A stretch of 64,000 nucleotides of DNA from CAYSEW01 sp964430245 (GTDB taxonomy: Bacteria > Bacteroidota > Bacteroidia > Flavobacteriales_D > Parvicellaceae), in the NCBI GenBank assembly GCA_964430245.1, contig CAYSEW010000004.1, positions 89,364 to 153,363 of the forward strand. The letters run 5' to 3'. Positions 16,937 through 25,663 of the stretch are shown here, piece by piece. Under the pieces are notes generated by a model, which was not told the DNA's origin, did not search any database, and saw nothing but the letters and a program-made list of their open reading frames with translations. The first letter of the stretch is position 1; the number at the start of each line of letters is the position of its first letter. The translations under genes were made by a program, and so were the position numbers.

Positions 16937-17608
16937 ATGAAAATCAAATTTAGATTATTACCCAAATTATTTATTCTATCTGTAATATCCTGTTTATTAC
17001 TATCACTAGGCGCCTGTAAAAAACTGGAAGATCTTGATGGCAACAACCAAGATTTTGAGCCAACTAATTTTGAATTTGAAGAGAACATCACCTTTGTAAT
17101 TCCCAATGGATTATTAAATTTTCAAGGTATAGGAAACTGCCTTCCTTTAGAAATATGGCCTCTCCCTGCTTTTACCATAGACTATGAAGCTTTCATCCCT
17201 ACTGAGAATCCTAATCCTTATGCTTCATTGGTTCATAATATAAAACCCAAGGACATAGAGCTTGAATTAGTGAATATATCTGATTGTGACTTTGGGATGC
17301 TAGAAAAAGTAATTGTTTACATTGTTGATGATGGCGTCACTGGCTCTATAGGTGATTTTATATTACAAAACCCTAGTGACCCAACTGCAACTCATAATGC
17401 AGTAAAAGTGGGTGAATATTTTAATATTCCTGAAGGAATTGGATCTACAATGAACCTCACAGTCAATCAGGATGCTGTACTTGATCAATTTATTCAAGCA
17501 GGCACCTTTCAGACCTTTATGTTCATGACTTTTGACAAGGCATTTACCGCAAGTGAGGCTATCATTAAATCTAAAATGACCCTAGCAGTAACACTTATAA
17601 ATGAATAA
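16937..17608 (+). CDS. Putative lipoprotein of unknown function
   Basis: A 223-residue protein with a lipoprotein signal peptide: basic start MKIKFRLLPK, hydrophobic core, and lipobox LSLGAC (cysteine near residue 27). The mature part is acidic and looks beta-rich, with FEFEENITFVIPNG and repeated isoleucine/valine strands, and has no motif I recognise. An upstream in-frame TTG (16907) would add 10 residues but lies between promoter boxes. It faces the Smr gene with 2 bases between the stops. Localisation is a fair inference; function is unknown. Confidence 0.65.
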   Translation: MKIKFRLLPKLFILSVISCLLLSLGACKKLEDLDGNNQDFEPTNFEFEENITFVIPNGLLNFQGIGNCLPLEIWPLPAFTIDYEAFIPTENPNPYASLVHNIKPKDIELELVNISDCDFGMLEKVIVYIVDDGVTGSIGDFILQNPSDPTATHNAVKVGEYFNIPEGIGSTMNLTVNQDAVLDQFIQAGTFQTFMFMTFDKAFTASEAIIKSKMTLAVTLINE

Positions 17609-17610
17609 TC

Positions 17611-18165
17611 TTAATATAGAATTATTTCTGTAGCTCCATTATAGCCAAACTCATGAAAAGAGGCATCATGGTACTGAAATTCAGGGTAATACTCATTTAG
17701 CTCATTAACAATCTCAGCTTTTAAAACCCCTTTACCTTTACCATGGATCACAATCAACTTCTTTGTCTTTTTATTAATCGCTTCATTTAATTTAGATTTA
17801 AAATGAGAAAGCTGAACCTGAATGATCTGAGAGTTATTCATTCCTTTGTAAGAATCTATTAACTCCTGTATATGTAAGTCTATAATAAATGCCTCTTGTT
17901 CTCCATATTTTCTTAGATGCTTGAATTTTCTTTTTAATTGAACATCTTGTTGAGCTACCTTATCTGAATTAACTTTAGCAGAGACCTCTGAATCATTAAT
18001 CTTATAATCTCCTTGTTTTCCGGTCAAGACCAATTCTTTTTCCTTGAATTCCCAGTCAAATCCATCAATTTCTATTAAATACACACCAAAAGGAAGTACC
18101 TCAATGACAATTCCTTCTCTAGTATCTTCTATTATACTTACGTGATCTCCAACTTTAAATGACAT
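17611..18165 (-). CDS. Smr domain protein
   Basis: A 184-residue cytoplasmic protein. The N-terminal 60 residues form a small beta-rich SH3-like part (FKVGDHVSIIEDTREGIVIEV). The C-terminal Smr domain (about residues 95-184) has the motifs DLHIQEL and IVIHGKGKGVLKAEI, as in the nuclease or RNA-binding tails of MutS2 and YdaL. It likely acts on nucleic acid or ribosome-associated RNA. It follows the hybrid histidine kinase gene by 11 bases on the same strand, so the two are probably co-transcribed without an obvious functional link. Confidence 0.82.
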   Translation of the reverse strand: MSFKVGDHVSIIEDTREGIVIEVLPFGVYLIEIDGFDWEFKEKELVLTGKQGDYKINDSEVSAKVNSDKVAQQDVQLKRKFKHLRKYGEQEAFIIDLHIQELIDSYKGMNNSQIIQVQLSHFKSKLNEAINKKTKKLIVIHGKGKGVLKAEIVNELNEYYPEFQYHDASFHEFGYNGATEIILY

Positions 18166-18176
18166 TGATTATCCTT

Positions 18177-20939
18177 TTAAGAATTCATTAATACTGTTAT
18201 CTCATCTGAAATCTTAGACATCTTAGACTCATCCCCCTCTAGAATTGCTCCTTTTAAATCTAGGATCTGATTATTTAAAATTGTATTACTAGATGAATTC
18301 AATAAAGAAGATTCAATATTAACTATACTGTCCATTAATTTTTCAGTTTCATAGATCTCATATTGTTTCAGCTCAATAATTTTCTGAATAATCTGTTGCT
18401 TAATTTCAGGATCTACCTTAACTGTAACTTCATCCATTGATTTTTCAACTAGTTCTTTAGATAATAAATTAGACATTGTATAAAATAAAAGATCAAAATC
18501 AATTGGCTTTGTTATGTATCCCTCCATACCACTTTCTAAAGCTATTTCCTTACTACTCTTGAATGCATCCGCAGAAACTCCAATTACAGGAATACTTTTG
18601 GTTAAATTTGATTTCTTTAAATTTCTTGTTACCTCAGAACCATCTATATCAGGCATATGAAAATCCATTAATATAATATCAGGGATTTCTCTTTCAGCAA
18701 TTTTTTTACACTCATTTCCATTATAAGCATGGTATAAAGTCACCTCAAAATCTTCAAAAACGCCATTTAATACTTCATGATTAATCTCTGTGTCATCAAC
18801 TATTAAAATTTTAACTCCCTTAAAACAAGCGCCATAATCAACCTTCTTTTCATTATTAGAAGATTTGCCAATTTGGACTTTATCAAAAGGAACTAACACT
18901 TTAAAGGTAGAACCCTCCCCCTTTTTACTTTCTACTAATAGTTGTCCATTCATTAATTCAACTAAAGATTTAGTAATACTTAATCCTAAACCAGTACCAC
19001 CAAAATTTCTCGTAGTTGAAGAGTCTTCTTGTTCAAAAGGATTAAATATTGATTCAATATTCTTTTTATCTATACCAATTCCTTCATCAATCACACTTAA
19101 CACTAATTCATTATCATTTATTTCTGCATGGATTTGAACTTTTTTGTCTTTTTTAGTAAACTTAATAGCATTACCAACAAGGTTTAATAAAACCTGAGTC
19201 AATTTTGTATTATCACCATATATCTTTTCTGGCAATTTATTTGGGATATGATAAGAATAATTTAATTCTTTTTCCGCAGCTTGGGCCTTACATATATTAT
19301 ACGCATTCTTAACAACCTGTTCGGGGCTAAACCAATCTTCTGATAGTTCATGTTTTCCTGCTTCTATCTTAGAAAGGTCTAAAATATCATTGATAATTGA
19401 TGCTAAATTATTACCACTAAGTTCTATATTATCAATGTAACTAGTAATCTTTGAAACATCTTCTTTCTTAGCGATCATTTTTTTCACCACATGACTAAAA
19501 CCAATAATGGCATTTAATGGGGATCGTATTTCATGACTCATATTGGCCAAAAATTCAGTTTTACTAGCATTTAGCTTTTCTGCTTCATCTTTCGCCTTTA
19601 AAATTTCCTCTTCAGCTTTTTTCTTTTCTGTAATATCTATTATCTGCAATAAGATATTCAAGGCATTTCCCTGAGCATCCTTCATTAAGGTTACACTAGA
19701 AAGAACCCAAATATTTTGATTGTTTTTTCTAATATACCTCTCCTCATGTTCATAACCCTGAGTTTTGCCTTTCAATAGCTGATCAAGCATATTTAGGTCA
19801 TCTTTCACATGCTCTTTTTCTATAAGCTCAGTAAAAGGTTTATTGAATAATTCACCTCGATTATAACCTGTAATTTTAGCAAATGCTTGATTAATATCAT
19901 CTATCTTATGGTCTGGGTTAATAATGGCAATCCCATGTAGAGCATCCTCAAATGTTTTTCTGAAATATTGCTCACTCAACTGTAAAAGTCTTTCTTTTTC
20001 CTCTTTAACAACGATCTCTTCTTCCAGCTCTTTAGTTCTTAAATGAACCAAAGATTCCAATTTCTTTTTACGTTGTAACCTAATGTGAGCCAGCCTTGCT
20101 TGTTCGTGTGACAATGTAAGTATCCTACCAATATCTTGAATCGAATTAAACAGGACAGATATTATTTCATCTTTAGAACCAATAAAAAAGATCAGCCCAA
20201 CTAACTCATCATATTTATTTTTAATGGGATAAAAAACTACTTCAAGATCAAAATCACTAGTTAATTGCAATATAAAACTCTTAACATCATCAAGCTCGTT
20301 ATTACTAAACCCTTTGATCTTATTAAAAAATTCTGCAAAAGCAATTTCAACTTTATCTAAAACAGGATTATTTTTTGTTTTATGAATATATTGAGTGCTT
20401 TTTTGAGATGCATTGATCTCAAACTCAAAAACCATAAACCCATATTTCTCCAATTCTAAAAACTGAGACTCAAACAACCCAATCATTAAATTACCCACCG
20501 TTTCTCTAATGTCATTATGAGTACTACCTAAAGCAATTTCTTGCATTAGTGTATGCTCTGCCTTTCTATACCTTAAAGAAAACTCACGAATAGTAACGTC
20601 ACTTGCAATAAATCTTGCTCCAACATATTCATCTCCATCATAGACTCCTTTTACATAAAACTGGACAAATCTTACTGCTTTTAGCTTTGTCACTATTCTT
20701 AACACAAAGAGGTCAAGTTCTTCATTAACCAATAAAGCTTTAATCAACTCATTAAATTGTTCCTGATCATCTGGATGAATAAAATCAATGATATTTCTAT
20801 TTTCTAATTCATCATTAGAATAATGAATCAATTCCAACCATCCAGCATTAAAAAATGTGAAATTACATTTATGGTCAATGAAAATAATTCCATCATTCAC
20901 CTCAGAAACAAATTTAAGCAGCTCTTCTTTTGTATTCAT
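18177..20939 (-). CDS. Hybrid sensor histidine kinase/response regulator
   Basis: A 920-residue signalling protein without transmembrane segments, so cytoplasmic. Order: PAS domain (about 5-115); a GAF-like region (about 130-290); a coiled-coil stretch (290-325); a second PAS with PAC (about 325-445); HisKA with HEIRSPLNAI (His near 470); HATPase with NLVGNAIKFT, DEGIGIDKKN and GGTGLGLSI (about 570-690); and a receiver with ILIVDDTEINHE and the phospho-acceptor in ILMDFHMPDIDG (about 715-830). The last 85 residues are helical and carry no Hpt motif. It probably passes phosphate internally to its receiver. The output partner and signal are unknown. Confidence 0.93.
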   Translation of the reverse strand: MNTKEELLKFVSEVNDGIIFIDHKCNFTFFNAGWLELIHYSNDELENRNIIDFIHPDDQEQFNELIKALLVNEELDLFVLRIVTKLKAVRFVQFYVKGVYDGDEYVGARFIASDVTIREFSLRYRKAEHTLMQEIALGSTHNDIRETVGNLMIGLFESQFLELEKYGFMVFEFEINASQKSTQYIHKTKNNPVLDKVEIAFAEFFNKIKGFSNNELDDVKSFILQLTSDFDLEVVFYPIKNKYDELVGLIFFIGSKDEIISVLFNSIQDIGRILTLSHEQARLAHIRLQRKKKLESLVHLRTKELEEEIVVKEEKERLLQLSEQYFRKTFEDALHGIAIINPDHKIDDINQAFAKITGYNRGELFNKPFTELIEKEHVKDDLNMLDQLLKGKTQGYEHEERYIRKNNQNIWVLSSVTLMKDAQGNALNILLQIIDITEKKKAEEEILKAKDEAEKLNASKTEFLANMSHEIRSPLNAIIGFSHVVKKMIAKKEDVSKITSYIDNIELSGNNLASIINDILDLSKIEAGKHELSEDWFSPEQVVKNAYNICKAQAAEKELNYSYHIPNKLPEKIYGDNTKLTQVLLNLVGNAIKFTKKDKKVQIHAEINDNELVLSVIDEGIGIDKKNIESIFNPFEQEDSSTTRNFGGTGLGLSITKSLVELMNGQLLVESKKGEGSTFKVLVPFDKVQIGKSSNNEKKVDYGACFKGVKILIVDDTEINHEVLNGVFEDFEVTLYHAYNGNECKKIAEREIPDIILMDFHMPDIDGSEVTRNLKKSNLTKSIPVIGVSADAFKSSKEIALESGMEGYITKPIDFDLLFYTMSNLLSKELVEKSMDEVTVKVDPEIKQQIIQKIIELKQYEIYETEKLMDSIVNIESSLLNSSSNTILNNQILDLKGAILEGDESKMSKISDEITVLMNS

Positions 20940-21075
20940 CTGTAATAAAGATGTTTATACTAATTTATTGAATTTATTTGAGGAATAGTCAACTCTCTTA
21001 TCACTTAAAGAATTATAATGACTTATTCCTTGATTTCAATGATAAAAACTATTTATTGAACTTCTAAATAAAATG

Positions 21076-22395
21076 TTAGATATCTATTATTTCACCATAA
21101 AGATCAAAATGATCTGCTGATACAATCACCACATCTATAAACTCGCCTATTCTCATGTAATTTGTGTCATTTTTTTTGATCAGCACTTCATTATCAACAT
21201 CTGGTGAGTCAAATTCAGTTCTACCTATAAAATAATCACCTTCGATTCTATCGATAAGCACTTTTAATTTCTTTCCAACTTTTTTCTGATTCAAATCATA
21301 AGAAATACCTGCCTGCAATTCCATAATTGCATCTGCCCTTTCTTTTTTTAATTTTTCAGGAACATCATCCTCTAGTTGATAAGCATGTGTGTTTTCCTCA
21401 TGAGAATAAGTAAAAATACCTAGTCTATCGAACCTCATCTCTTCTACCCAATTGTACATTTCATTAAAATCTTCTTGATCTTCACCAGGATATCCTGCAA
21501 TTAAAGTAGTTCTTATGGCTATATCAGGTATTTTTTCTCTTATATCTTTAATTAACTGAACTGTCTTTTCTCTATTTATGCCTCTTCTCATAGACTTTAA
21601 GATCTTTGATGAACCATGCTGTAATGGAATATCCAGATAATTACAAATTTTTGGATTATCCCTCATAACATCTATCACATCCATTGGAAATCCAGAAGGA
21701 TAAGCATAATGTAATCGAATCCATTCTATGCCTTCTACCAATGACAATTTATCTAGAAGCTGAGCCAATTCTCTTTTCTTATATAAATCCAACCCATAAT
21801 AAGTAAGATCCTGAGCAATCAGCATTAATTCTTTTACTCCTTTTGATGCTAGCGATTTTGCTTGTGTTATCAGATCTTCTATTGGAGTAGAACGATGTTT
21901 TCCTCTCATAATAGGAATGGCACAAAAAGAACATGGTCTATCACAGCCTTCAGCAATTTTTAAATAGGCATAATGAAGAGGAGTAGTTAAAATCCTTTCG
22001 CCTAAAAGTTCATGCTTATAATCAGCTTTTAAAGTTTTTAAAAGAACAGGGAGGTCTCTTGTGCCAAAATAAGCATCTACTTCTGGAATTTCTTTTTTAA
22101 GATCTTCTTTATATCTTTCAGATAGACAACCAGATACATAAAGCTGATCTACTAATCCTTTCTTTTTGGCCTCTACATAGTTGATAATCGTATCAATAGA
22201 TTCTTCTTTAGCATTATCAATAAAACCACAGGTATTGATGATGACTATTTCAGCATCATGTTCATCGGAATCATGGGCAACTTCAAATTTATTGGCTTTA
22301 AGCTGAGCCATCATTACTTCAGAATCAAAAATATTCTTAGAACATCCTAAAGTGATGACATTTACTTTATTTTTTCTGAGTGTTTTAGTTTTCAA
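21076..22395 (-). CDS. rimO: Ribosomal protein S12 methylthiotransferase RimO
   Basis: Radical-SAM enzyme that methylthiolates an aspartate of ribosomal protein S12. It has 439 residues: the N-terminal UPF0004 domain with ITLGCSKNIFDSEVMM, the radical-SAM cluster CDRPCSFCAIPIMRG (CxxxCxxC near residues 146-153), the domain body with GYPGEDQEDFNEM, and a C-terminal TRAM domain (about 375-437). The sequence CSKNIFDSE and the length favour RimO over MiaB. It lies 22 bases after ftsY on the same strand and so ends the rpmG-DUF4295-ftsY-rimO operon. Confidence 0.95.
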   Translation of the reverse strand: MKTKTLRKNKVNVITLGCSKNIFDSEVMMAQLKANKFEVAHDSDEHDAEIVIINTCGFIDNAKEESIDTIINYVEAKKKGLVDQLYVSGCLSERYKEDLKKEIPEVDAYFGTRDLPVLLKTLKADYKHELLGERILTTPLHYAYLKIAEGCDRPCSFCAIPIMRGKHRSTPIEDLITQAKSLASKGVKELMLIAQDLTYYGLDLYKKRELAQLLDKLSLVEGIEWIRLHYAYPSGFPMDVIDVMRDNPKICNYLDIPLQHGSSKILKSMRRGINREKTVQLIKDIREKIPDIAIRTTLIAGYPGEDQEDFNEMYNWVEEMRFDRLGIFTYSHEENTHAYQLEDDVPEKLKKERADAIMELQAGISYDLNQKKVGKKLKVLIDRIEGDYFIGRTEFDSPDVDNEVLIKKNDTNYMRIGEFIDVVIVSADHFDLYGEIIDI

Positions 22396-22417
22396 ACCTT
22401 AAATTTTAAAAATCAAT

Positions 22418-23386
22418 TTATTTTTCGAATCCTGAACCTTCAAATAAAGAATCAACAAATTCTTTTCTATCAAAAACCTGTAATTGTTCAACACCTTCAC
22501 CTACGCCAATATATTTAACTGGTATCTTGAACTGGTCTGTTATGCCTATTACAACCCCTCCTTTAGCAGTGCCATCTAATTTAGTCAAAGCCATTGATGT
22601 AACTTCTGTTGAATTTATGAATTGATTGGCTTGTTCGATCGCATTCTGCCCTGTAGAACCATCTAGTATCAATAAAACATCGTGTGGAGCATCAGGAAGG
22701 ACCTTCTTCATTACATTTTTAATTTTTGACAATTCATTCATTAAATTGACCTTATTATGAAGCCTTCCAGCTGTATCAATAATAACTACATCTGCATCCT
22801 GAGCTTTAGCACTCTGTAAAGTATCAAATGCAACAGATGCTGGATCTGCGCCCATTCCCTGTTGTACTATAGGAACGCCAACCCTTTCAGCCCAAATAGT
22901 TAATTGATCAACTGCAGCAGCTCTAAAAGTATCTGATGCACCTAAGACCACCTTTAGCCCTTTTTTATTAAACTGATGAGCTAATTTTCCTATTGTCGTT
23001 GTTTTCCCTACTCCATTAACTCCTACAACCATTATAACAAAAGGTCCTTCAGTTTCAGGAATTGAAAAATCAATTTGGTCCTCAATATTGTTTTCATCAA
23101 GAATCCCACTTATTTCTTCTTTTAACAAAAGGTTTAATTGTGCAATTCCAACATATTTATCTTTACTAACTCTTTCCTCAAGTCGATCTATGATCTTTAA
23201 TGTAGTAGACACACTTACATCTGAAGATACTAGTATTTCCTCCAAATCATCAAGAACATCATCATCGACTTTAGATTTTCCTGCTACTGAAGAAGCTATT
23301 TTTGAAAAGAAACTTTTTTTTGTCTTTTCTAATCCCTGATTAAGGTCTTCTTTTTTTTCTTTAGTAAAAAAACTTTTCCAGCCCAT
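22418..23386 (-). CDS. ftsY: Signal recognition particle receptor FtsY
   Basis: SRP-receptor GTPase that docks ribosome-nascent-chain complexes at the membrane. From the Met at 23386 it has 322 residues: an amphipathic, lysine-rich start MGWKSFFTKEKKED that would contact the membrane, then the NG domain with GVNGVGKTTTIGKLA (P-loop), DTFRAAAVDQL, DTAGRLHNK and TKLDGTAKGG. An upstream Met (23413) would add 9 unconserved residues; the MGWKSF start matches the family. The long acidic A domain of enterobacteria is absent, as is usual here. Operon with DUF4295 and rimO. Confidence 0.95.
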   Translation of the reverse strand: MGWKSFFTKEKKEDLNQGLEKTKKSFFSKIASSVAGKSKVDDDVLDDLEEILVSSDVSVSTTLKIIDRLEERVSKDKYVGIAQLNLLLKEEISGILDENNIEDQIDFSIPETEGPFVIMVVGVNGVGKTTTIGKLAHQFNKKGLKVVLGASDTFRAAAVDQLTIWAERVGVPIVQQGMGADPASVAFDTLQSAKAQDADVVIIDTAGRLHNKVNLMNELSKIKNVMKKVLPDAPHDVLLILDGSTGQNAIEQANQFINSTEVTSMALTKLDGTAKGGVVIGITDQFKIPVKYIGVGEGVEQLQVFDRKEFVDSLFEGSGFEK

Positions 23387-23462
23387 AATGTAAGTAGCGT
23401 TTATAACGAACAAAAGCTTCTCCTGATATAGAAGAAGCTCATGTAGCTAATTATTTTAATAA

Positions 23463-23618
23463 TTATTTTTTCTGAAACCAATCACTAACCTGTTGATTAG
23501 CAATGATCTCTTCTTTAAATGTATATGCACCTGTTTTTGGTGACTTAACCATTTTAATCACCTTTGTATGTTGTTTACCACCACCTTTTTGTAACGATGC
23601 TACTGCTTTCTTTGCCAT
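23463..23618 (-). CDS. DUF4295 small protein
   Basis: A 51-residue basic protein that reads MAKKAVASLQKGGGKQHTKV at its start and ends in VSDWFQKK. This is the small DUF4295 family found in Bacteroidota beside ribosomal protein L33. The abundance of lysines and the setting (8 bases after rpmG, 76 before ftsY) suggest a ribosome- or translation-associated role, but no function is known to me. Confidence 0.85.
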   Translation of the reverse strand: MAKKAVASLQKGGGKQHTKVIKMVKSPKTGAYTFKEEIIANQQVSDWFQKK

Positions 23619-23626
23619 GACAAATA

Positions 23627-23809
23627 TTATTTAATCTCTTTATGAATAGTATGTTTCTTTAGGATAGGATTGTATTTTTTGATCTCCAATCTATCTGGAC
23701 TGTTCTTTCTGTTCTTGGTTGAAATGTATCTAGAAGTACCTGGCATACCACTGTCTTTATGCTCTGTACATTCTAAAATAACCTGAACTCTATTTCCTTT
23801 CTTAGCCAT
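23627..23809 (-). CDS. rpmG: 50S ribosomal protein L33
   Basis: A 60-residue ribosomal protein of the large subunit. [17 protein letters not shown] and [22 protein letters not shown] are the family core. The usual zinc-binding cysteine pairs are not present (only one Cys), so this is the zinc-free C-minus type. A strong promoter lies just upstream (23832-23862). First gene of the operon with DUF4295, ftsY and rimO. Confidence 0.95.
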   Translation of the reverse strand: MAKKGNRVQVILECTEHKDSGMPGTSRYISTKNRKNSPDRLEIKKYNPILKKHTIHKEIK

Positions 23810-23831
23810 TATTCCAATTTTTATAGGGGTG

Positions 23832-23862
23832 CAAAGATATAGATATATTTATAGATATACAA
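23832..23862 (-). promoter_or_regulatory. Promoter of the rpmG-ftsY-rimO operon
   Basis: On the minus strand: TTG (23862-23860), a 20-base spacer, then the perfect -7 box TATCTTTG (23839-23832), 23 bases before the rpmG ATG. It lies immediately after the M24 peptidase stop, so the ribosomal operon need not depend on readthrough from the peptidase gene. Confidence 0.65.
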
Positions 23863-23873
23863 CACATGCATTA

Positions 23874-25298
23874 TTATTTATCATTTAAATAGCTTCTTAA
23901 TTGCATTAAAGATTCTATTTCCTTAATTGTTTTTGGCACACAATCAGATATTACCTCAGGCTCTCCTGTAGTGATTAAGACATCATCTTCTATTCTAACT
24001 CCAATATTCCACCATTTAGGATCACAAGGAGATCCTTCAGCTATATAAATTCCTGGTTCCACTGTAATTACTGAATTTGCCTGCAAAAATCCATAAGTAC
24101 CCATATCATGCACATCCAATCCTAAATAATGGGAAGTTCCATGCATAAAGTACCTACTAAGCTCAAATGGTTTTTTTATAATCCCTAAATCCATTAATCT
24201 TTGAGATATAACTGTAGTAGCTGCTATATTTGGATCCCAAAAGCGATTTCCTGACTTACAAACCTCAATCCCTGCCTGTTGAGCATCGTATACAATTTGG
24301 TAAATAATTCTTTCTTCATTAGAAAATGAACCATCAAGTGGAATTGTTCTTGTAACGTCTGCTGTATATCCATGGTACTCAGCACCTACATCACTGACTA
24401 AAAGATTAGCCCCCTTCATCGTTTTTCTATTGGTAGTATAATGAAGGATACAGCTATTTTCACCACTTCCTAAAATAGAAGGAAACCCAGGATATTCAGC
24501 TCCATTTTTCTTAAAAATATATTCCACAACTGCTTCTGCTTGATATTCTTTCATTCCAGGTTCTAAATATTTCATCAATTCTATCTGAGCTTCACATGTA
24601 ATCTCAATTGCCCTCCTCATTAACTGAAGCTCTTCGGGGGTTTTAATCTCTCTCATTATAGAAAGCCATTTTTTTATACCTGAATGATCCACTTCTTCTT
24701 CTTTATTCACTGGAATTTTCGCATTTAATTGTTGCTTTAAATTGTACAGATCGTCTTTTTTATAAGGGTTATCTTTAACATCATGTTTTAAATTTAAAAC
24801 ATGAATAGATTCAAAATTATCCAGATTAAGATCAATATCTTTAAAATCTAAAGCGTTAAAAGCCATATTAACCTTTAGTATATTCTCAGCACCATCAATC
24901 CCCAAACGTTTACCATCCCAAACTTCTTCTTCAGGATTCCGAGGCTGAACAAAAAGAACTTCATTAGTAGGCTCTGAATTGACCATCACTTCATCTTTAA
25001 AGATCACCAATAAACTATGTGGCTCTTCATAACCGGATAAATAATACATATTAGGGTCCTGATGATATTCGAAGTTTACATCATTCGAACGATTTCTAAC
25101 TGGATTAGCCAAAACAAAAGCAACTGACTTATCTGGCATCATTGTTCTAAACATCTTTCTTCTATCAGCAAAAAATTCAGCAGGCAACTTATCTACATCG
25201 TAAAGCTGATCATTTTCAGACAACTGAATAGTATCTATCGATTCCTGACTAGAAAACATTTGAAACGAAAAAAGAAAAAGAAATAAAATCCACTTCAT
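23874..25298 (-). CDS. Secreted Xaa-Pro aminopeptidase (M24B)
   Basis: Metallopeptidase of 474 residues releasing N-terminal residues next to proline. Signal peptide at residues 1-17 (MKWILFLFLFSFQMFSS), so exported. The N-terminal AMP_N domain covers about residues 35-170, and the pita-bread catalytic domain follows with all metal ligands: DVGAEYHGYTADVTRT (two Asp), HGTSHYLGLDVHD (His), VEPGIYI (Glu) and RIEDDVLIT (Glu). It lies between rpmB and rpmG, separated from rpmB by a hairpin terminator, an unusual position for a peptidase. It probably takes part in peptide scavenging in the periplasm or outside the cell. Confidence 0.92.
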   Translation of the reverse strand: MKWILFLFLFSFQMFSSQESIDTIQLSENDQLYDVDKLPAEFFADRRKMFRTMMPDKSVAFVLANPVRNRSNDVNFEYHQDPNMYYLSGYEEPHSLLVIFKDEVMVNSEPTNEVLFVQPRNPEEEVWDGKRLGIDGAENILKVNMAFNALDFKDIDLNLDNFESIHVLNLKHDVKDNPYKKDDLYNLKQQLNAKIPVNKEEEVDHSGIKKWLSIMREIKTPEELQLMRRAIEITCEAQIELMKYLEPGMKEYQAEAVVEYIFKKNGAEYPGFPSILGSGENSCILHYTTNRKTMKGANLLVSDVGAEYHGYTADVTRTIPLDGSFSNEERIIYQIVYDAQQAGIEVCKSGNRFWDPNIAATTVISQRLMDLGIIKKPFELSRYFMHGTSHYLGLDVHDMGTYGFLQANSVITVEPGIYIAEGSPCDPKWWNIGVRIEDDVLITTGEPEVISDCVPKTIKEIESLMQLRSYLNDK

Positions 25299-25310
25299 AA
25301 TTAAAATAAA

Positions 25311-25341
25311 AAAGCCTTGCTACCAAAGGTAACAAGGCTTT
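25311..25341 (-). terminator. Rho-independent terminator after rpmB
   Basis: AAAGCCTTG (25311-25319) and CAAGGCTTT (25333-25341) form a 9-base stem that extends inward through TACC/GGTA with one mismatch, leaving an AAA loop. On the minus strand the stem is followed by TTTTTATTTT. It ends rpmB transcription 13 bases before the M24 peptidase start. Confidence 0.8.
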
Positions 25342-25361
25342 AAATATAATACAATAATAAC

Positions 25362-25595
25362 TTATATTTTGCCGTGCTCTTTCACTTCTTTAAGAACAGC
25401 GCTAATTCCTTTTTTATTAATGGTCCTAATAGCAGATGCTGATAATTTAAGCGTAATCCACTTACCTTCCTCAGGAATAAAAAACTTCTTGGTTTGCAAA
25501 TTAGGATAGAATTTCCTTTTAGTTTTTCTATTTGAGTGAGAAACATTATTCCCAACCATTACTTTTTTTCCTGTTAACTGACAAACTCTAGACAT
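25362..25595 (-). CDS. rpmB: 50S ribosomal protein L28
   Basis: A 77-residue large-subunit protein. MSRVCQLTGKKVMVGNNVSHSNRKTKRKF contains the family start and core, followed by KKFFIPEEGKWITLKLSASAIRTI. I choose the Met at 25595; an in-frame TTG at 25619 would add MHTQKNKE, but it overlaps a -7-like TTAATTTG (25624-25617), so it is more likely promoter. A clear terminator follows. Confidence 0.95.
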   Translation of the reverse strand: MSRVCQLTGKKVMVGNNVSHSNRKTKRKFYPNLQTKKFFIPEEGKWITLKLSASAIRTINKKGISAVLKEVKEHGKI

Positions 25596-25663
25596 CTCTT
25601 TATTTTTTTGAGTGTGCAAATTAAATTGTTTTTTCGCTGAAAAACAAACATCAACACTTCTTT

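Noticed and set aside
23860..23870. A third site resembling the MarR operator (ACATGCATTA) near the rpmG promoter
   Set aside because: Only the 7-base core CATGCAT is shared; the CAATG half is missing and it lies outside the fatty-acid cluster.
25596..25619. N-terminal extension of L28 (MHTQKNKE)
   Set aside because: It overlaps a -7-like box and is not part of the L28 family; MSRV is the expected start.
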